Below, one piece after another: positions 51,647 to 62,400 of a stretch of 64,000 nt of DNA. Under the pieces are notes generated by a model. The model did not search any database and was not told the origin of the DNA. It saw only the letters and a list, made by a program, of their open reading frames with translations. The DNA comes from Bacteroidaceae bacterium (GTDB lineage: Bacteria > Bacteroidota > Bacteroidia > Bacteroidales > Bacteroidaceae), in NCBI GenBank assembly GCA_030843315.1, contig JAUUPT010000010.1, positions 15,636 through 79,635 on the forward strand. The letters are read 5' to 3'. Each line of letters starts with the position of its first letter. The first letter of the stretch is position 1. The position numbers and the translations under genes are program-made.

Positions 51647-53905
51647 TCAATCTACTACCTTAAAGAAAACCTCTTCTCCAGTCTGGCTGTCCGGTCCTAC
51701 CCAGAGACCGAAGTCTCCCGGTTCCACCGCATGTACCATATCTATATTCCAGAAAGCGAGTTCACTTATAGGGAGTTCAAATAATACTGTTCTCTTTTCA
51801 CCCGGCTTCAACGTGATGCGGGCAAAGCGTTTCAATTCTTTTACGGGACGGGTCACAGAAGCTACTTTATCTTGTACATAAAGCTGAGCCACTTCCGTTC
51901 CTTCATACTTGCCGGTATTCTCCAACTCGAAACTCACCGTCAACACATCCTTCGAAGAAAGCGCATCGGCAGAAAGCTGGGGTTTGCCATACTTAAAGGT
52001 GGTATAAGACAAACCATATCCGAACGGATAAAGAGGTTGAGCCCCTACATCCATATAAGAAGAAGAACTACCCTCGGACGTCTGGCTTGCTTCGAGCGGC
52101 ACTTCGTCCAACGGTTTGAGATGAGAAGACGCCGGTCTGCCCGAGTTATTATGCGCATAGTACAAAGGCACCTGCCCTACCGTCTTGAGGAAAGTAACCG
52201 GAGTCTTGCCGCTCGGCACTGCTTTACCAAACAGCAAGTCGGCAATTGCCGGACCACCCATCGTTCCCGGATGGAAAGAATACAACACGGCATCCGATGC
52301 TTCCGCTTCCTTACCGATGGTAAGCTGGCGGCCTGCCATGATAACTGTAACCAGCGGCTTGCCGGTCTTGGCCAAAGCAGCAATCAGTTCGCACTGCGCA
52401 CCCTGCAAATTCAAGTCAGCCAGGCAATGCGCCTCACCGGACAAGATGGACTCTTCTCCTACAAACGCAATCACTACATCGGCACGCTGGGCAGCAGCTA
52501 CAGCTTTCGAGATACCTGCCGTATTCTTATCGCGGCTGTAAGCCAGTCCTTGTTCGTAGACAACTTGTACCTTATCTCCATACATCGCTTTAATGGCTGC
52601 CAGCGGAGTTTGTGTATGCGCCTTTTCGCCATCGAAAATCCAGGTTCCCAATTGGTCATGGGGAGCATCTGCCATCGGACCGACTACGGCAACCGTGCGT
52701 ACACCTTCTTTCAAAGGCAGCACTTCGCCTTCATTCTTCAGCAAAATGGCTGATTCTTCGGCGGCACGCTTGGCGGCGGCCAAATGAGACTCGTCATACA
52801 TCACCGAAGGTTTCTTTTCGTCCACATACGGATTATCGAACAGCCCCAAACGATATTTCACGCGCAGGATATTGCGTACAGCATCATCAATCACAGCTTG
52901 TTTCACCTTTCCGGCTTTTATCTGTTCCGGCAGATGCTTGAAGAAAGTATAGCTTACCATCTCCATATCCACTCCGGCATTCACAGACAGTGCAGCCGCG
53001 TCCATATCGTCCGTAGCAAAACCGTGGGCTATCATTTCACGGGCCGAGTTCCAGTCCGTCACCACCAATCCGTCAAAGCCCCATTCACCGCGAAGCACAT
53101 CGCGCAAGATGAACTTGTTTCCGGTAGAAGGCACCCCGTCATTGTCATTGAACGAAGTCATGAACGTGGCAGCTCCGGCCTTGGCAGCAGCCTCAAACGG
53201 TGGAAGATATACATTGCGCAGATTGCGTTCCGATATAAACGTCGAGTTATAATCGCGTCCGCCTTCTGCGGCTCCATAGCCCACGAAGTGCTTTGCACAG
53301 GCTGCTATCGAAGTCGGACTATTCAGTGAATCGCCCTGATAACCTTTCACCATCGCCGCTCCCATTACTGAAGAGAGATAGGTATCTTCACCACAACTTT
53401 CGGCAATACGCCCCCAGCGTGGGTCGCGGGAAACGTCAATCATCGGAGAGAAAGTCCAACGAACGCCTACGGACGAAGCCTCGATGGCAGCAATCCTTGC
53501 ACCATCCTCAGCCACTTGCGGGTCGAAAGAGGCCGCCTGTCCTAATGGAATGGGAAATATCGTTTTGAAACCGTGAATCACATCGCGGGCCATCAGCAAA
53601 GGAATACCCAGACGGGATTCCTCCACGGCTACACGCTGCAACGCATTGACACGTACCGGGTCCACCTCATTCAGGATGGAGCCGATTTCACCTTTCTTTA
53701 TCAATCCACTCATGTCCTCAATGTTTCCATAAGAAGAAATCTGGTTCATCTGCCCCAGTTTCTCTTCCAAAGTCATCTTGGACAACAGAGTCTCTACTTT
53801 CTGTTCGATAGCCGCATCACCTCCTTTATTTTGTACTTGCGTACAAGATACAAGTGGAAGCAGGAACAAACAAGCTGAGAGTAATTTAACTGTTTTCATG
53901 TTCAT
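51647..53905 (-). CDS. GH3 beta-glucosidase of the beta-glucan PUL
   Basis: A 752-aa lipoprotein (lipobox LVSC, Cys21) of family GH3 with the three-part layout of BglX: barrel (about 35-375), alpha/beta sandwich (about 400-620) and fibronectin-like C-terminal domain (about 655-745). The nucleophile is Asp284 in VVTDWNSA. The substrate-binding KHF is at 205-207, and the sandwich domain ends with GEAHCLADL. It likely releases glucose from beta-1,3-oligosaccharides in the periplasm. It is the last gene of the PUL. Its ATG overlaps the TGA of GH158 (ATGA), so the two are coupled. Confidence 0.93.
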   Translation of the reverse strand: MNMKTVKLLSACLFLLPLVSCTQVQNKGGDAAIEQKVETLLSKMTLEEKLGQMNQISSYGNIEDMSGLIKKGEIGSILNEVDPVRVNALQRVAVEESRLGIPLLMARDVIHGFKTIFPIPLGQAASFDPQVAEDGARIAAIEASSVGVRWTFSPMIDVSRDPRWGRIAESCGEDTYLSSVMGAAMVKGYQGDSLNSPTSIAACAKHFVGYGAAEGGRDYNSTFISERNLRNVYLPPFEAAAKAGAATFMTSFNDNDGVPSTGNKFILRDVLRGEWGFDGLVVTDWNSAREMIAHGFATDDMDAAALSVNAGVDMEMVSYTFFKHLPEQIKAGKVKQAVIDDAVRNILRVKYRLGLFDNPYVDEKKPSVMYDESHLAAAKRAAEESAILLKNEGEVLPLKEGVRTVAVVGPMADAPHDQLGTWIFDGEKAHTQTPLAAIKAMYGDKVQVVYEQGLAYSRDKNTAGISKAVAAAQRADVVIAFVGEESILSGEAHCLADLNLQGAQCELIAALAKTGKPLVTVIMAGRQLTIGKEAEASDAVLYSFHPGTMGGPAIADLLFGKAVPSGKTPVTFLKTVGQVPLYYAHNNSGRPASSHLKPLDEVPLEASQTSEGSSSSYMDVGAQPLYPFGYGLSYTTFKYGKPQLSADALSSKDVLTVSFELENTGKYEGTEVAQLYVQDKVASVTRPVKELKRFARITLKPGEKRTVLFELPISELAFWNIDMVHAVEPGDFGLWVGPDSQTGEEVFFKVVD

Positions 53906-55200
53906 TTTATTACTTGAAATGGAACGTTTACTGTAGATACAAAACCTGTATTATCCAGTACATATACATATAATCTATATTCTCCGGGAGTATTTATTGT
54001 AACTTCATACGTGTCCGCATCCGAAGTTACCACATCCCCCATCCTGTCCGGGCGTGGCTCATAAGAACCGCCGAATCCCAGAACCGTAGCTTCTTTCAGA
54101 ACTTCCCACACATAAGTCAGGCGGTCGTTCTCCTTATCGGTCACAGCCACACGGGCTTTTAATGGTTTGCCGACTTTTACCCGTATATTATCAAGGGCTG
54201 TCTTGTCATCAATGGTCAGTCCTTCAATTACCGGAGCGGTTTCCGTCAGTTCTTTGCCGGTCCATACTCTTTGCATGGCTTCCACCATCGGTGTCTTTTC
54301 TCCATGCAGCGGCAGTTGCTCCACGCTGTCCTCTACAAACATACTGAACCAGGTAGGAGTACGTTCTTCTTTCTGTCCCCACAAGAAGACGAAAGAACCC
54401 AGGCAACGGGGATTCGATTGGATATACTTCGTATAGCGTTCTTCGTACACCTGCCGTTTTTCTTCGCTTGTTTGTTCGATAGGAGCTCTCCATTCCGTAG
54501 AAGCGGTTTCCCACCAACCGGTCGGTCCCCATTCGGTAATCATGAAAGCACCTTTATAGGCCGATTTATCAACCGTGTTCTGTACTTCGTTCATCGGGCC
54601 ATATACGTTGATACCTACATAGTCGAGAGAAGGTACATACTTAGCAATGGAATCCAATGCCGACGGATTATATGAAATAACAGTAGACACCAGATGGCGT
54701 TTATCTACCGACTTTATGATCTGTGCCAGTTCTTCAACAAAGCTCCATGCCGCTCCTATATTGGCATTGCCCAATTCTATTTCATTGCCGATGCCCCAAG
54801 CCAGCAAGCAGGTATCATTCTTGAATGTTTCCGCCAAAGTGCGCACTTCTTCACGCATCTTGTTTTTGAATGCGGCGTCATAGTAACGTATGGAGTCTTT
54901 GGGCAAGCCAATGCCCTGCATCACATACATTTTATTTTCAGCAGCCTGTGCCAGGATTTTTGTCACCTCCTCAACACTGCCTCCCCATGTTCTGAAAGCA
55001 TTGGCTCCACTCTGGCCGGCAACGTCCAGCCTGTAAGTGCCTCCAACACCTTTTATATAAGTCTCCTTTCCGTCGATATACATTTTATATCCATCGCCGG
55101 TCTTCTGTATTGCAATCCCCTCCTTCGGTATAGAAGAAGACGAACAACCCAAGAACAGGCAACAGAGAAGAAGACAAGTAAAATACGATAGTTTCTTCAT
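53902..55200 (-). CDS. GH158 endo-beta-1,3-glucanase lipoprotein
   Basis: A 432-aa lipoprotein (lipobox LGCS, Cys19). A clan-A barrel (about 25-325) holds the acid/base Glu140 in GIGNEIE and the nucleophile Glu223 in ITEWGPTGW. A C-terminal Ig-like domain covers about 335-432. The layout and both catalytic positions fit GH158, a family first described from Bacteroides uniformis as an endo-beta-1,3-glucanase. It probably acts at the cell surface on laminarin and related glucans. It starts 67 bases after GH16 and overlaps GH3 by 4 bases. Confidence 0.87.
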   Translation of the reverse strand: MKKLSYFTCLLLCCLFLGCSSSSIPKEGIAIQKTGDGYKMYIDGKETYIKGVGGTYRLDVAGQSGANAFRTWGGSVEEVTKILAQAAENKMYVMQGIGLPKDSIRYYDAAFKNKMREEVRTLAETFKNDTCLLAWGIGNEIELGNANIGAAWSFVEELAQIIKSVDKRHLVSTVISYNPSALDSIAKYVPSLDYVGINVYGPMNEVQNTVDKSAYKGAFMITEWGPTGWWETASTEWRAPIEQTSEEKRQVYEERYTKYIQSNPRCLGSFVFLWGQKEERTPTWFSMFVEDSVEQLPLHGEKTPMVEAMQRVWTGKELTETAPVIEGLTIDDKTALDNIRVKVGKPLKARVAVTDKENDRLTYVWEVLKEATVLGFGGSYEPRPDRMGDVVTSDADTYEVTINTPGEYRLYVYVLDNTGFVSTVNVPFQVIK

Positions 55201-55267
55201 ACCAATAAAACTTTAAATTGAAAGAAAGACTATAACAGAATATTGTTACTCTCCCTTTCCCTATTAA

Positions 55268-56392
55268 TTACTTCTTTTGGAATACACGCACGTAGTCAAT
55301 CTCATAAGTAGCAGGTAGTGCGGATTCGTCTACCCCTTGGGCTCCGCCCCAATCACCGCCCCATGCAAGATTCAGCTTCAAGTAGAACGGAGCATCAAAC
55401 GGCCATGTGTCCTTATTCCCAGCCTTATCATTATTAAATGTAAAAAGGAGTTCTCCGTCCACATAAGTCTTGATAAAGTCAGCAGTCCACTCCAGTGCAT
55501 AAATATGGAAATCCGATTCTGCTGTATCAATAAACCTTTCCGCTGTTTTTTGTGTACCGATAGAATGATAATAAGCCTTGCAGTGAATAGACGAAGAGGT
55601 CCAATTCGGGCGGTATCCTACTTCTTCCATAATGTCAATCTCACCATCATCCGGCCATGCTGTATAATTTTTAGGCATCATCCAAAACGCAGGCCATGTA
55701 CCCTTTCCTTTTGGAAGTTTCAAGCGTGCTTCAAAATAACCATAAGTCCAACTTTTACTCGTGTTGATACGGGCAGAAATGACTTCATTGCCCCTTTTCT
55801 TAGCAACAATCTTCAAAGTTCCATCCGAAATCATGGTACAAGTATCTGTTCCTAAAACGCCATCCGCAACATAGTGTTGGAGTTCATTATTAACCCATCC
55901 CGGATCTGCGACCTCATACCACCATTCAGAAGTACTCGGTAAAGCTGGTTTACCGCCAGTCAGACGCGATTCTTCAAACTCATCTTGCCAAACAAGCGAA
56001 TATCCTTCGGGAACATAGTTTTCGACTTCACCTTTGTCTTGTTTAAATTGATATTCCTTCTTATAATCTGTACCGGAAGTAAAAGACAAGGTAGCGGAAC
56101 GCTCTATATCCAAATTATTCTTTAGGGCAACTACCTTCACAACTTTCTCACCGGCATACCCTGACTTTGAATCCACAGAATACCATGTCTGGCCATCCGT
56201 AGTCAATAACCATGGAGTATCAGACTTTACAATTATAGTCTTTTCCATCCCAGCAGCAGGAAATTGCAGTTCAGTAGGAGATACTTCTATCACATTATCT
56301 TCTCCAGATGGCTTATCAACAGTTTTATTATCATCACCACATCCCATCATCGCCAATAAAGGAATTACACAAAAGCAAGTCATATTTTTCAT
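55268..56392 (-). CDS. GH16 laminarinase with N-terminal BACON domain
   Basis: A 374-aa lipoprotein (lipobox MGC, Cys18). A BACON domain (about 34-115) is typical of Bacteroides carbohydrate enzymes and often serves as a spacer or mucin-binding unit. The GH16 beta-jelly-roll follows (about 130-372) with the catalytic motif EIDIMEE: nucleophile Glu251, Asp253 and acid/base Glu256. The extra Met in ExDxxE places it in the laminarinase group (beta-bulge form). It cleaves beta-1,3 or mixed-linkage glucan outside the cell. A hairpin lies just upstream. Confidence 0.92.
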   Translation of the reverse strand: MKNMTCFCVIPLLAMMGCGDDNKTVDKPSGEDNVIEVSPTELQFPAAGMEKTIIVKSDTPWLLTTDGQTWYSVDSKSGYAGEKVVKVVALKNNLDIERSATLSFTSGTDYKKEYQFKQDKGEVENYVPEGYSLVWQDEFEESRLTGGKPALPSTSEWWYEVADPGWVNNELQHYVADGVLGTDTCTMISDGTLKIVAKKRGNEVISARINTSKSWTYGYFEARLKLPKGKGTWPAFWMMPKNYTAWPDDGEIDIMEEVGYRPNWTSSSIHCKAYYHSIGTQKTAERFIDTAESDFHIYALEWTADFIKTYVDGELLFTFNNDKAGNKDTWPFDAPFYLKLNLAWGGDWGGAQGVDESALPATYEIDYVRVFQKK

Positions 56393-56407
56393 AGTTTAAA
56401 AGAATAA

Positions 56408-56438
56408 AGAGGCGGTTTCCCAGAGGGTAACCGCCTCT
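56408..56438 (-). terminator. Intra-operon hairpin between binding and enzyme genes
   Basis: AGAGGCGGTT (56408-56417) pairs with AACCGCCTCT (56429-56438), and CCC with GGG inside. The tail on the minus strand is TTATTCTTTTA. It is a terminator-like or RNA-stabilising hairpin in the middle of the PUL, between the glycan-binding protein gene and GH16. Confidence 0.7.
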
Positions 56439-56464
56439 ACTATTATTGTATGGTTACCTTCTTA

Positions 56465-57904
56465 TTATTCATCAAAAGAGAAATCATCAAAGAAGAAGAT
56501 ACCCGGAGCAGCATGTCCTTCAGCACCAAACTGAATTACAATCTTATCATAGTCCTTTCGATCTTTCACACTGCTGAAATCAAATTCAAGTTCAAGCCAC
56601 TTATCTGTGGCAAGATCAGCCTTCACTATTTCAGTCTGAGTTTCCCAAGCACTACCTTCTTTATCACTATCTTGTAACTTCACAGCAACTTGCTTCTTCA
56701 ACTGATTTACAGTAATCCAATCACCAGCAACATCAGCAACTGTAGTGTAGTCGTTATAAGACGGAATATATACTTTCATACGTACCTTATTTATTGTGCT
56801 TAAATCGAATTTATAATCCGGAGCTGTAAATGAGATATTGGAATAGAAACCAGTGCTCTTTTCATACAAATATACTTTCTTCGAAATGTTCACTGGAACA
56901 GGAGCAGGATTAGAATAAATAGAATCCAATTTTCCCATATCCTCACGTGCAAAATCGACAGAAAGTTTTTCTTTCTCAAAATCTTCTGACAATTTAACAG
57001 CCTTCAAGGAAACTACAGGTTTTACATTTTTATCTTTCGGAACAAATACATAAGCCCAGTTATTACCAGCTTCAATCGTACTTTTACAAGTCAGTTTCAT
57101 TCTGTCTTCAGTCAACTCCTCTATTTTATAAGTAGAAGTACCTGCATAGTGGCCTACAAATGCGCCATCACTAAATGTCAATGTCTTGGCAGCCTCATCC
57201 AATGTAAATGTATAGGATGCTTTAGGTTCATAAGCTACATCATAATCGTCAACTGGAGTTTTAACAGCTGTCGTATATCCCAAAGCAGCCAAGGCTGTAA
57301 CACCTGCTGCATTCGTATAAACAGAACCATTATTCTTCCAAATCAACTTCACACCATCTTGAATAAAAGTAAGTTCTTGAGTATAAAGACATGAACCATC
57401 TTTTTCATTTGCGCCTGCATACCAGTCCCATGAATTATCATCAGGATAGACTCCAAAGTTACCTGCATGGTATTGGTCAAATACCCAAGTTTTACCTTCC
57501 AGATTAGCAGCACCACCCGTCAATGCATTGTACATCGGAGTGTCAAGCAAAGACATATCATCATTGGCAATAGAAACAACTTTAGTTATCGTTACAGCAC
57601 CACCTGTGGTATACAATGTCATCGCAATCGTATAATCGCCCTTAAAAGGATACTCAGCCTTTACGTTTTCTCCTTTTGCAGTGCCTCCATTGCCAAAGTC
57701 CCACGCTGCTACTCCCTTTATGGATGATTCATTTTTCAATTCAATCACATTCGCTTTACCAGCAGAAGGTGTAGCAGAAAAAGCCAACTGACTTTCTTGT
57801 GGCATTGCGCCCAATGAGTGGTCATCATTATCTTGCGGATCACAAGATGACATAACAAAGACAGCCATCAATGCTATAAGACCTGATTTAAATATATTTT
57901 TCAT
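56465..57904 (-). CDS. PKD-domain surface glycan-binding protein (SusE/F position)
   Basis: A 479-aa lipoprotein (lipobox MSSC). A PKD domain (about 45-115) with AAWDFGNGG and FKGDYTIAMTLYT is followed by two beta-rich regions: about 130-300, rich in Trp and Tyr (WDWYAG, TWVFDQYHAG), and about 310-479, a jelly-roll-like CBM ending GIFFFDDFSFDE. It holds the place of SusE/SusF and the SGBP-B proteins, which bind glucan at the cell surface and hand it to SusC/SusD. It has no catalytic motif. It is 29 bases after SusD. Confidence 0.85.
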   Translation of the reverse strand: MKNIFKSGLIALMAVFVMSSCDPQDNDDHSLGAMPQESQLAFSATPSAGKANVIELKNESSIKGVAAWDFGNGGTAKGENVKAEYPFKGDYTIAMTLYTTGGAVTITKVVSIANDDMSLLDTPMYNALTGGAANLEGKTWVFDQYHAGNFGVYPDDNSWDWYAGANEKDGSCLYTQELTFIQDGVKLIWKNNGSVYTNAAGVTALAALGYTTAVKTPVDDYDVAYEPKASYTFTLDEAAKTLTFSDGAFVGHYAGTSTYKIEELTEDRMKLTCKSTIEAGNNWAYVFVPKDKNVKPVVSLKAVKLSEDFEKEKLSVDFAREDMGKLDSIYSNPAPVPVNISKKVYLYEKSTGFYSNISFTAPDYKFDLSTINKVRMKVYIPSYNDYTTVADVAGDWITVNQLKKQVAVKLQDSDKEGSAWETQTEIVKADLATDKWLELEFDFSSVKDRKDYDKIVIQFGAEGHAAPGIFFFDDFSFDE

Positions 57905-57933
57905 AATCATTTTCTTTTAAGAATTTTACGTGA

Positions 57934-59466
57934 TTAATAACCCGGATTCTGTTTTAACTCGAACTCAGTACCTTTTGTCTTTTCCATTTCACTCAATGGG
58001 ATAGGAATAAGTTTCTTGTTATCATCATAAGTACGAACTGAATTATGCGCAGCGTCGTTTTCTGTCAAAACAGTAGCAGCATCTCCCCAACGTACCAAAT
58101 CGTAGAAACGCATACCCTCACCCAAGAATTCTTTATGACGTTCGGCCTTGATATTTTCTGCAGTGGCAGGAAGCGGTTTGTCAGCACCAAATGCACGTTT
58201 GCGAATCATGTTGAAACATTCCTGAGCATCTACACCTTGCTGTTCGGCAACGCCATGCATCTTTACCAATTCTACATAATTCAGCAACGTTTCAGCATAA
58301 CGGAAGATACGCAAGTTATTACAGTAGTTCAAATCCGTATCACCCGGAGGAGGGCTATATCCTGCACGAGCAGCATACTTACGCTGGAACAAGCCGGTAT
58401 CCTGGAAACGACGTCCATAGCTGACCTCTCTCCAATCATTGATAGAAGCATCACGGCGCAAGTCACCTTCTTCATACATATCATAAGCCGATTGACGTAC
58501 CGGACCGAAAGCCCAACCACCAACGAATACACCACTAGGATCCTTCAACTCATTCGGTGAAATGAACGCCGGAAGGTTCGTACCATAACCTTGCCAACCG
58601 CTTGACCACGTCTTACCTTCGGGTAACTGGTTACTTTCAAAAATAGATTCTTTGCAGAATTCGTTTTCATCCAACCACATAGCATCGAAATCATCCATCA
58701 GGCTAAACTTGCCACTTTTAATAATAGTAGCCATGTCATTAGCTATTTCGGCATATTTGCTTTGGTCTTTCTGATACATCACCACGCGGGCTTTCAGCAT
58801 CAAAGCGGCAGCACGGCAGGCACGTCCCTGATTTGTTCCACTATTATTCTCCATTGCCATAGCACCGTCTTCACAAGCCACTTCAAGGTCAGCCATAATC
58901 TTACCATAAATTTCATCGGCAGAGATTTGTGCAGTCATATAAGGATCTTGCAATGGCTCTTCAAAATAAGGAATGTTACCAAAGAACTTCCACAACAGAT
59001 GTACATAGTATGCACGCAAGAAGTGGGCTTCAGCGTTATACTGTTTCACGCTCTCTGCGCGAACACCTTCAGCATTAGCACAAGCTATAATAGCATTATT
59101 GCAACGTGCCAATCCGGTGAAGTAAATACTCCACAATCCGCCAAGACTTTCAGCAGCACTTAATTTAAATTGTGACAAAGAGTATAATGCGGCCTGGTCA
59201 CCGGCGTCACCGCCTCCTTTGTATAAGTCGTCCGAACGAAGATCCGACATAAATAAAATGCCGTTATAGTTATTGTTTGCATAACTGTCAAACAAAAGTA
59301 TCTGGTAAGCAGATCCAAGACTGGAGAGGATGGTACCTTCAGTCGCAGAAGCTCCGGCCATAGGCTTTTCCGTAGAGCTTGCGGTCAAAAAATCATCGCC
59401 GCAGGAAGTCGTTATCATCGCTGATGATAAGAGAGCAGCAGCAGCTAATATTTTAAACTTTTTCAT
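57934..59466 (-). CDS. SusD-family glycan-binding lipoprotein
   Basis: A 510-aa RagB/SusD protein with lipobox TTSC (Cys22). The N-terminal TPR-like helices (about 70-300) and the C-terminal SusD domain (about 310-510) are both present; the end KNPGY-type, here QNPGY, is typical. It binds glucan and forms the lid of the SusC transporter at the outer membrane. It is 21 bases after susC in the same operon. Confidence 0.95.
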   Translation of the reverse strand: MKKFKILAAAALLSSAMITTSCGDDFLTASSTEKPMAGASATEGTILSSLGSAYQILLFDSYANNNYNGILFMSDLRSDDLYKGGGDAGDQAALYSLSQFKLSAAESLGGLWSIYFTGLARCNNAIIACANAEGVRAESVKQYNAEAHFLRAYYVHLLWKFFGNIPYFEEPLQDPYMTAQISADEIYGKIMADLEVACEDGAMAMENNSGTNQGRACRAAALMLKARVVMYQKDQSKYAEIANDMATIIKSGKFSLMDDFDAMWLDENEFCKESIFESNQLPEGKTWSSGWQGYGTNLPAFISPNELKDPSGVFVGGWAFGPVRQSAYDMYEEGDLRRDASINDWREVSYGRRFQDTGLFQRKYAARAGYSPPPGDTDLNYCNNLRIFRYAETLLNYVELVKMHGVAEQQGVDAQECFNMIRKRAFGADKPLPATAENIKAERHKEFLGEGMRFYDLVRWGDAATVLTENDAAHNSVRTYDDNKKLIPIPLSEMEKTKGTEFELKQNPGY

Positions 59467-59487
59467 ATTGTATTATTTTTAAGAAGT

Positions 59488-62400
59488 TTAGAAAGTAATA
59501 TTTGCACCTAAAGAAATTGTTCTTGATTGCGGGTAAATACCTTTATCAACACCCAGAGTAGTATAACCACCAGATGCCAGTTCCGGATCAAATCCGTCAT
59601 AACCGGTGATGGTAATCAGGTTTTCAGCAGAAACATACACTCTCAGTCTTTGAACAGAGAACTTTCTGGTCAGAGTTACCGGCAATGTATAGCCCAATTG
59701 AGCAGTCTTCAAACGCATATAAGAACCATCTTTCACGTACAAGTCAGAAGAACGCCAGTTCTTATTCGGGTTGGCAGAAGTCATACGAGGTATTTTGTTT
59801 GAAGAGCCTTCGCCCATCCAACGGTCAAGAATCCAGGTCGGACGGTTCATTGCAGGGATATCACCACGTTGCGCAAAGTCAAAGATATCATTTCCGATAG
59901 TTCCCTGGAAGAACAAGTTCAGGTCAAAACCTTTCCACTCAGCACCCAGCGTGAAACCGAACGTCCAGTCAGGCATACCTTTACCTATTTTTGTTCTATC
60001 ATCGTCATTTACCTTACCATCCTGATTGTAGTCAACGAATCTCACGTCACCCGGTTGTGCATCCGGCTGCATTTTTTCACCATCTTTATTCACATAAGCA
60101 TCGATTTCAGCTTGGTTCTGGAACAAACCATCAGTCTTCATACCATAGAAATAAGGCCATATTTCACCATTCTTTGCATGAACATAGTCACCTACACCGG
60201 ATGCACCTGCATTCTCGTAGTTTGTTTCGCCGGAAGCATTACCCAAGTTGACCAACTTATTCTTCAGATAAGAAGCATTGGCAGAAATGTGATAGCTGAA
60301 ATCATTCACTCTTTGTTTCCAACCGGCTTCCAGTTCAATACCCCAGTTCTCCATCTTACCCAAGTTAGACATCGGAGCGCTCTGTCCTACGTAGCTCGGA
60401 ATGGGCTGATCCATCAACATACCGTTTGTTTTCTTCTTGAAATAATCAAAACCAAAGTTCAACTTAGCATCGAAGAAGCGGGCATCAAAACCGAAGTCAA
60501 TCTGTTCTGACTCTTCCCACTTGATTTTAGCATTGGCCAAAGCAGCAGGAGATGAACCATATTGCATCGTTCCACCCTTACTTGAGTCTTTTACACTATA
60601 GCCACCACCAAAGTAATAGTTCTGACCACCGTCCATCAAAGCTGCATAGCGGAAGTTACCGATATTTTCGTTACCATTCTTACCCCAACTGAAACGCAAT
60701 TTGAATGAATCAAACCATGTCGGTTTCAAATCTTGCAAATAAGGTTCGTTCCAAAGATTCCAACCAACGGAGACAGCAGGGAAAGTAGCCCATTTATGAT
60801 CCGGTCCGAAACGAGATGAACCATCACGACGCATAGTCAACTGCAACATATAACGTTCTGCAAAGTTATAGTCGATACGTCCGAAGTAAGACGCCAAAGC
60901 TGTAAAGTCGTAACCATCCGTACCACCCCATACACGTTCCAAGTCACGGTCGCCGATGGCAGAGTTGATATTTGCCTTATTCGGGTCTGTATCCAACAAA
61001 TTATAGTCGGAACCACCCAATTTACGTACTGAATATTTTTGAGCAGACTGTCCTAACACAACTGTCAAATTGTGCTTTTCAGCAAATGTCTTGTTATAAG
61101 TCAATACATTTTCAACCTGCCATTTGAAGCCGCGGTTCATTTCGCTCTGCACCCAGCTCTGTTCATTCTTCTTCATGGAACCCATGTAGTACTCAAAGCC
61201 GTAGCCGTCAGCACCCCAGAATGCCAAGTCGGCACCATAGCTGCTCTTGAACTTCAAACCCGGAAGAACATCTAATTCAGCAAAGAATGAACCTACAAAC
61301 TTATCTTCATTATTCTTTGTTACAGAAGGAGAATTCAACTGAGCCACCGGATTAGCAAGTTCCTGATAACCTGTAGGAGGCAGAGAGAACACATTACCAT
61401 TCTTGTCTGTTACTGCTGTAGGATAATCATATAATATCCATCCTGCAGCTGTTTTTTTCACCACTTCCTCACCAATTGTCCTTTCTATTTCCGTTTTATC
61501 GTCTGCATAAACCGACACCAACGGAGAGAATGCAATAGCACTACCCAAAATTGAGCCATACTCAGAGTTTGCCTCGATACCGGTAGAAGTACCTCTTGAA
61601 TAACCGATGTTCACACCGACTTTCAATTTATTTAGGAACTTGCGGGAGTTGTCTTCGAATACTGTATAAGTAGAGTTTGAACGCAAGCTCCAACGTTCAT
61701 AGTTGGATTTGCCATAATCACCACCCACAATACCTTCTTGATTGAAATAACCTAATGAAAGGAAATACTGAACTTTATCGCTACCACCGCTGATACTTAC
61801 CTGATGTTGCTGGATGGGAGCATCATAATTGAATGTTTCATCCTGCCAGTCGGTACCCTTACCTGCCGTAGCAACTTGATCCAAAGAATAACGGGCAGCA
61901 TTACCGTCGTTCACATCCATTTCGTTCATGATGGTCATGTACTCTTTAGCATTCAACACTGCTTTCTTCTTCCATGGATTCTGCCATCCATAGCTGAAGT
62001 CATAGTTAACAGTAGTCTTACCACTCTTACCACTCTTAGTTGTAACCAATACTACACCATTGGCAGCACGAGCACCATAAATAGCTGCAGAGGCAGCATC
62101 TTTCAAGATTTCAACAGATGCGATGTCTACGGGGTTCAAGTAGTTGATACCACCATCTACCGGCATACCATCCACAATATACAACGGGTCGGAGTTATTA
62201 ACGGTACCGATACCGCGGATACGTACTTTAGAATCGGAACCCGGCTGACCGGAACTTTGCGTAATCTGTACACCGGATACTTTACCCTTCAAAGCATCTT
62301 CCACACGAGAAGGCTTCGCAGCATTCAGTTCTTCAGCGCTTACGCGGCTAATAGCAGCAGTTACCACACTCTTCTTCTGAACGCCGTAACCTACTACAAC

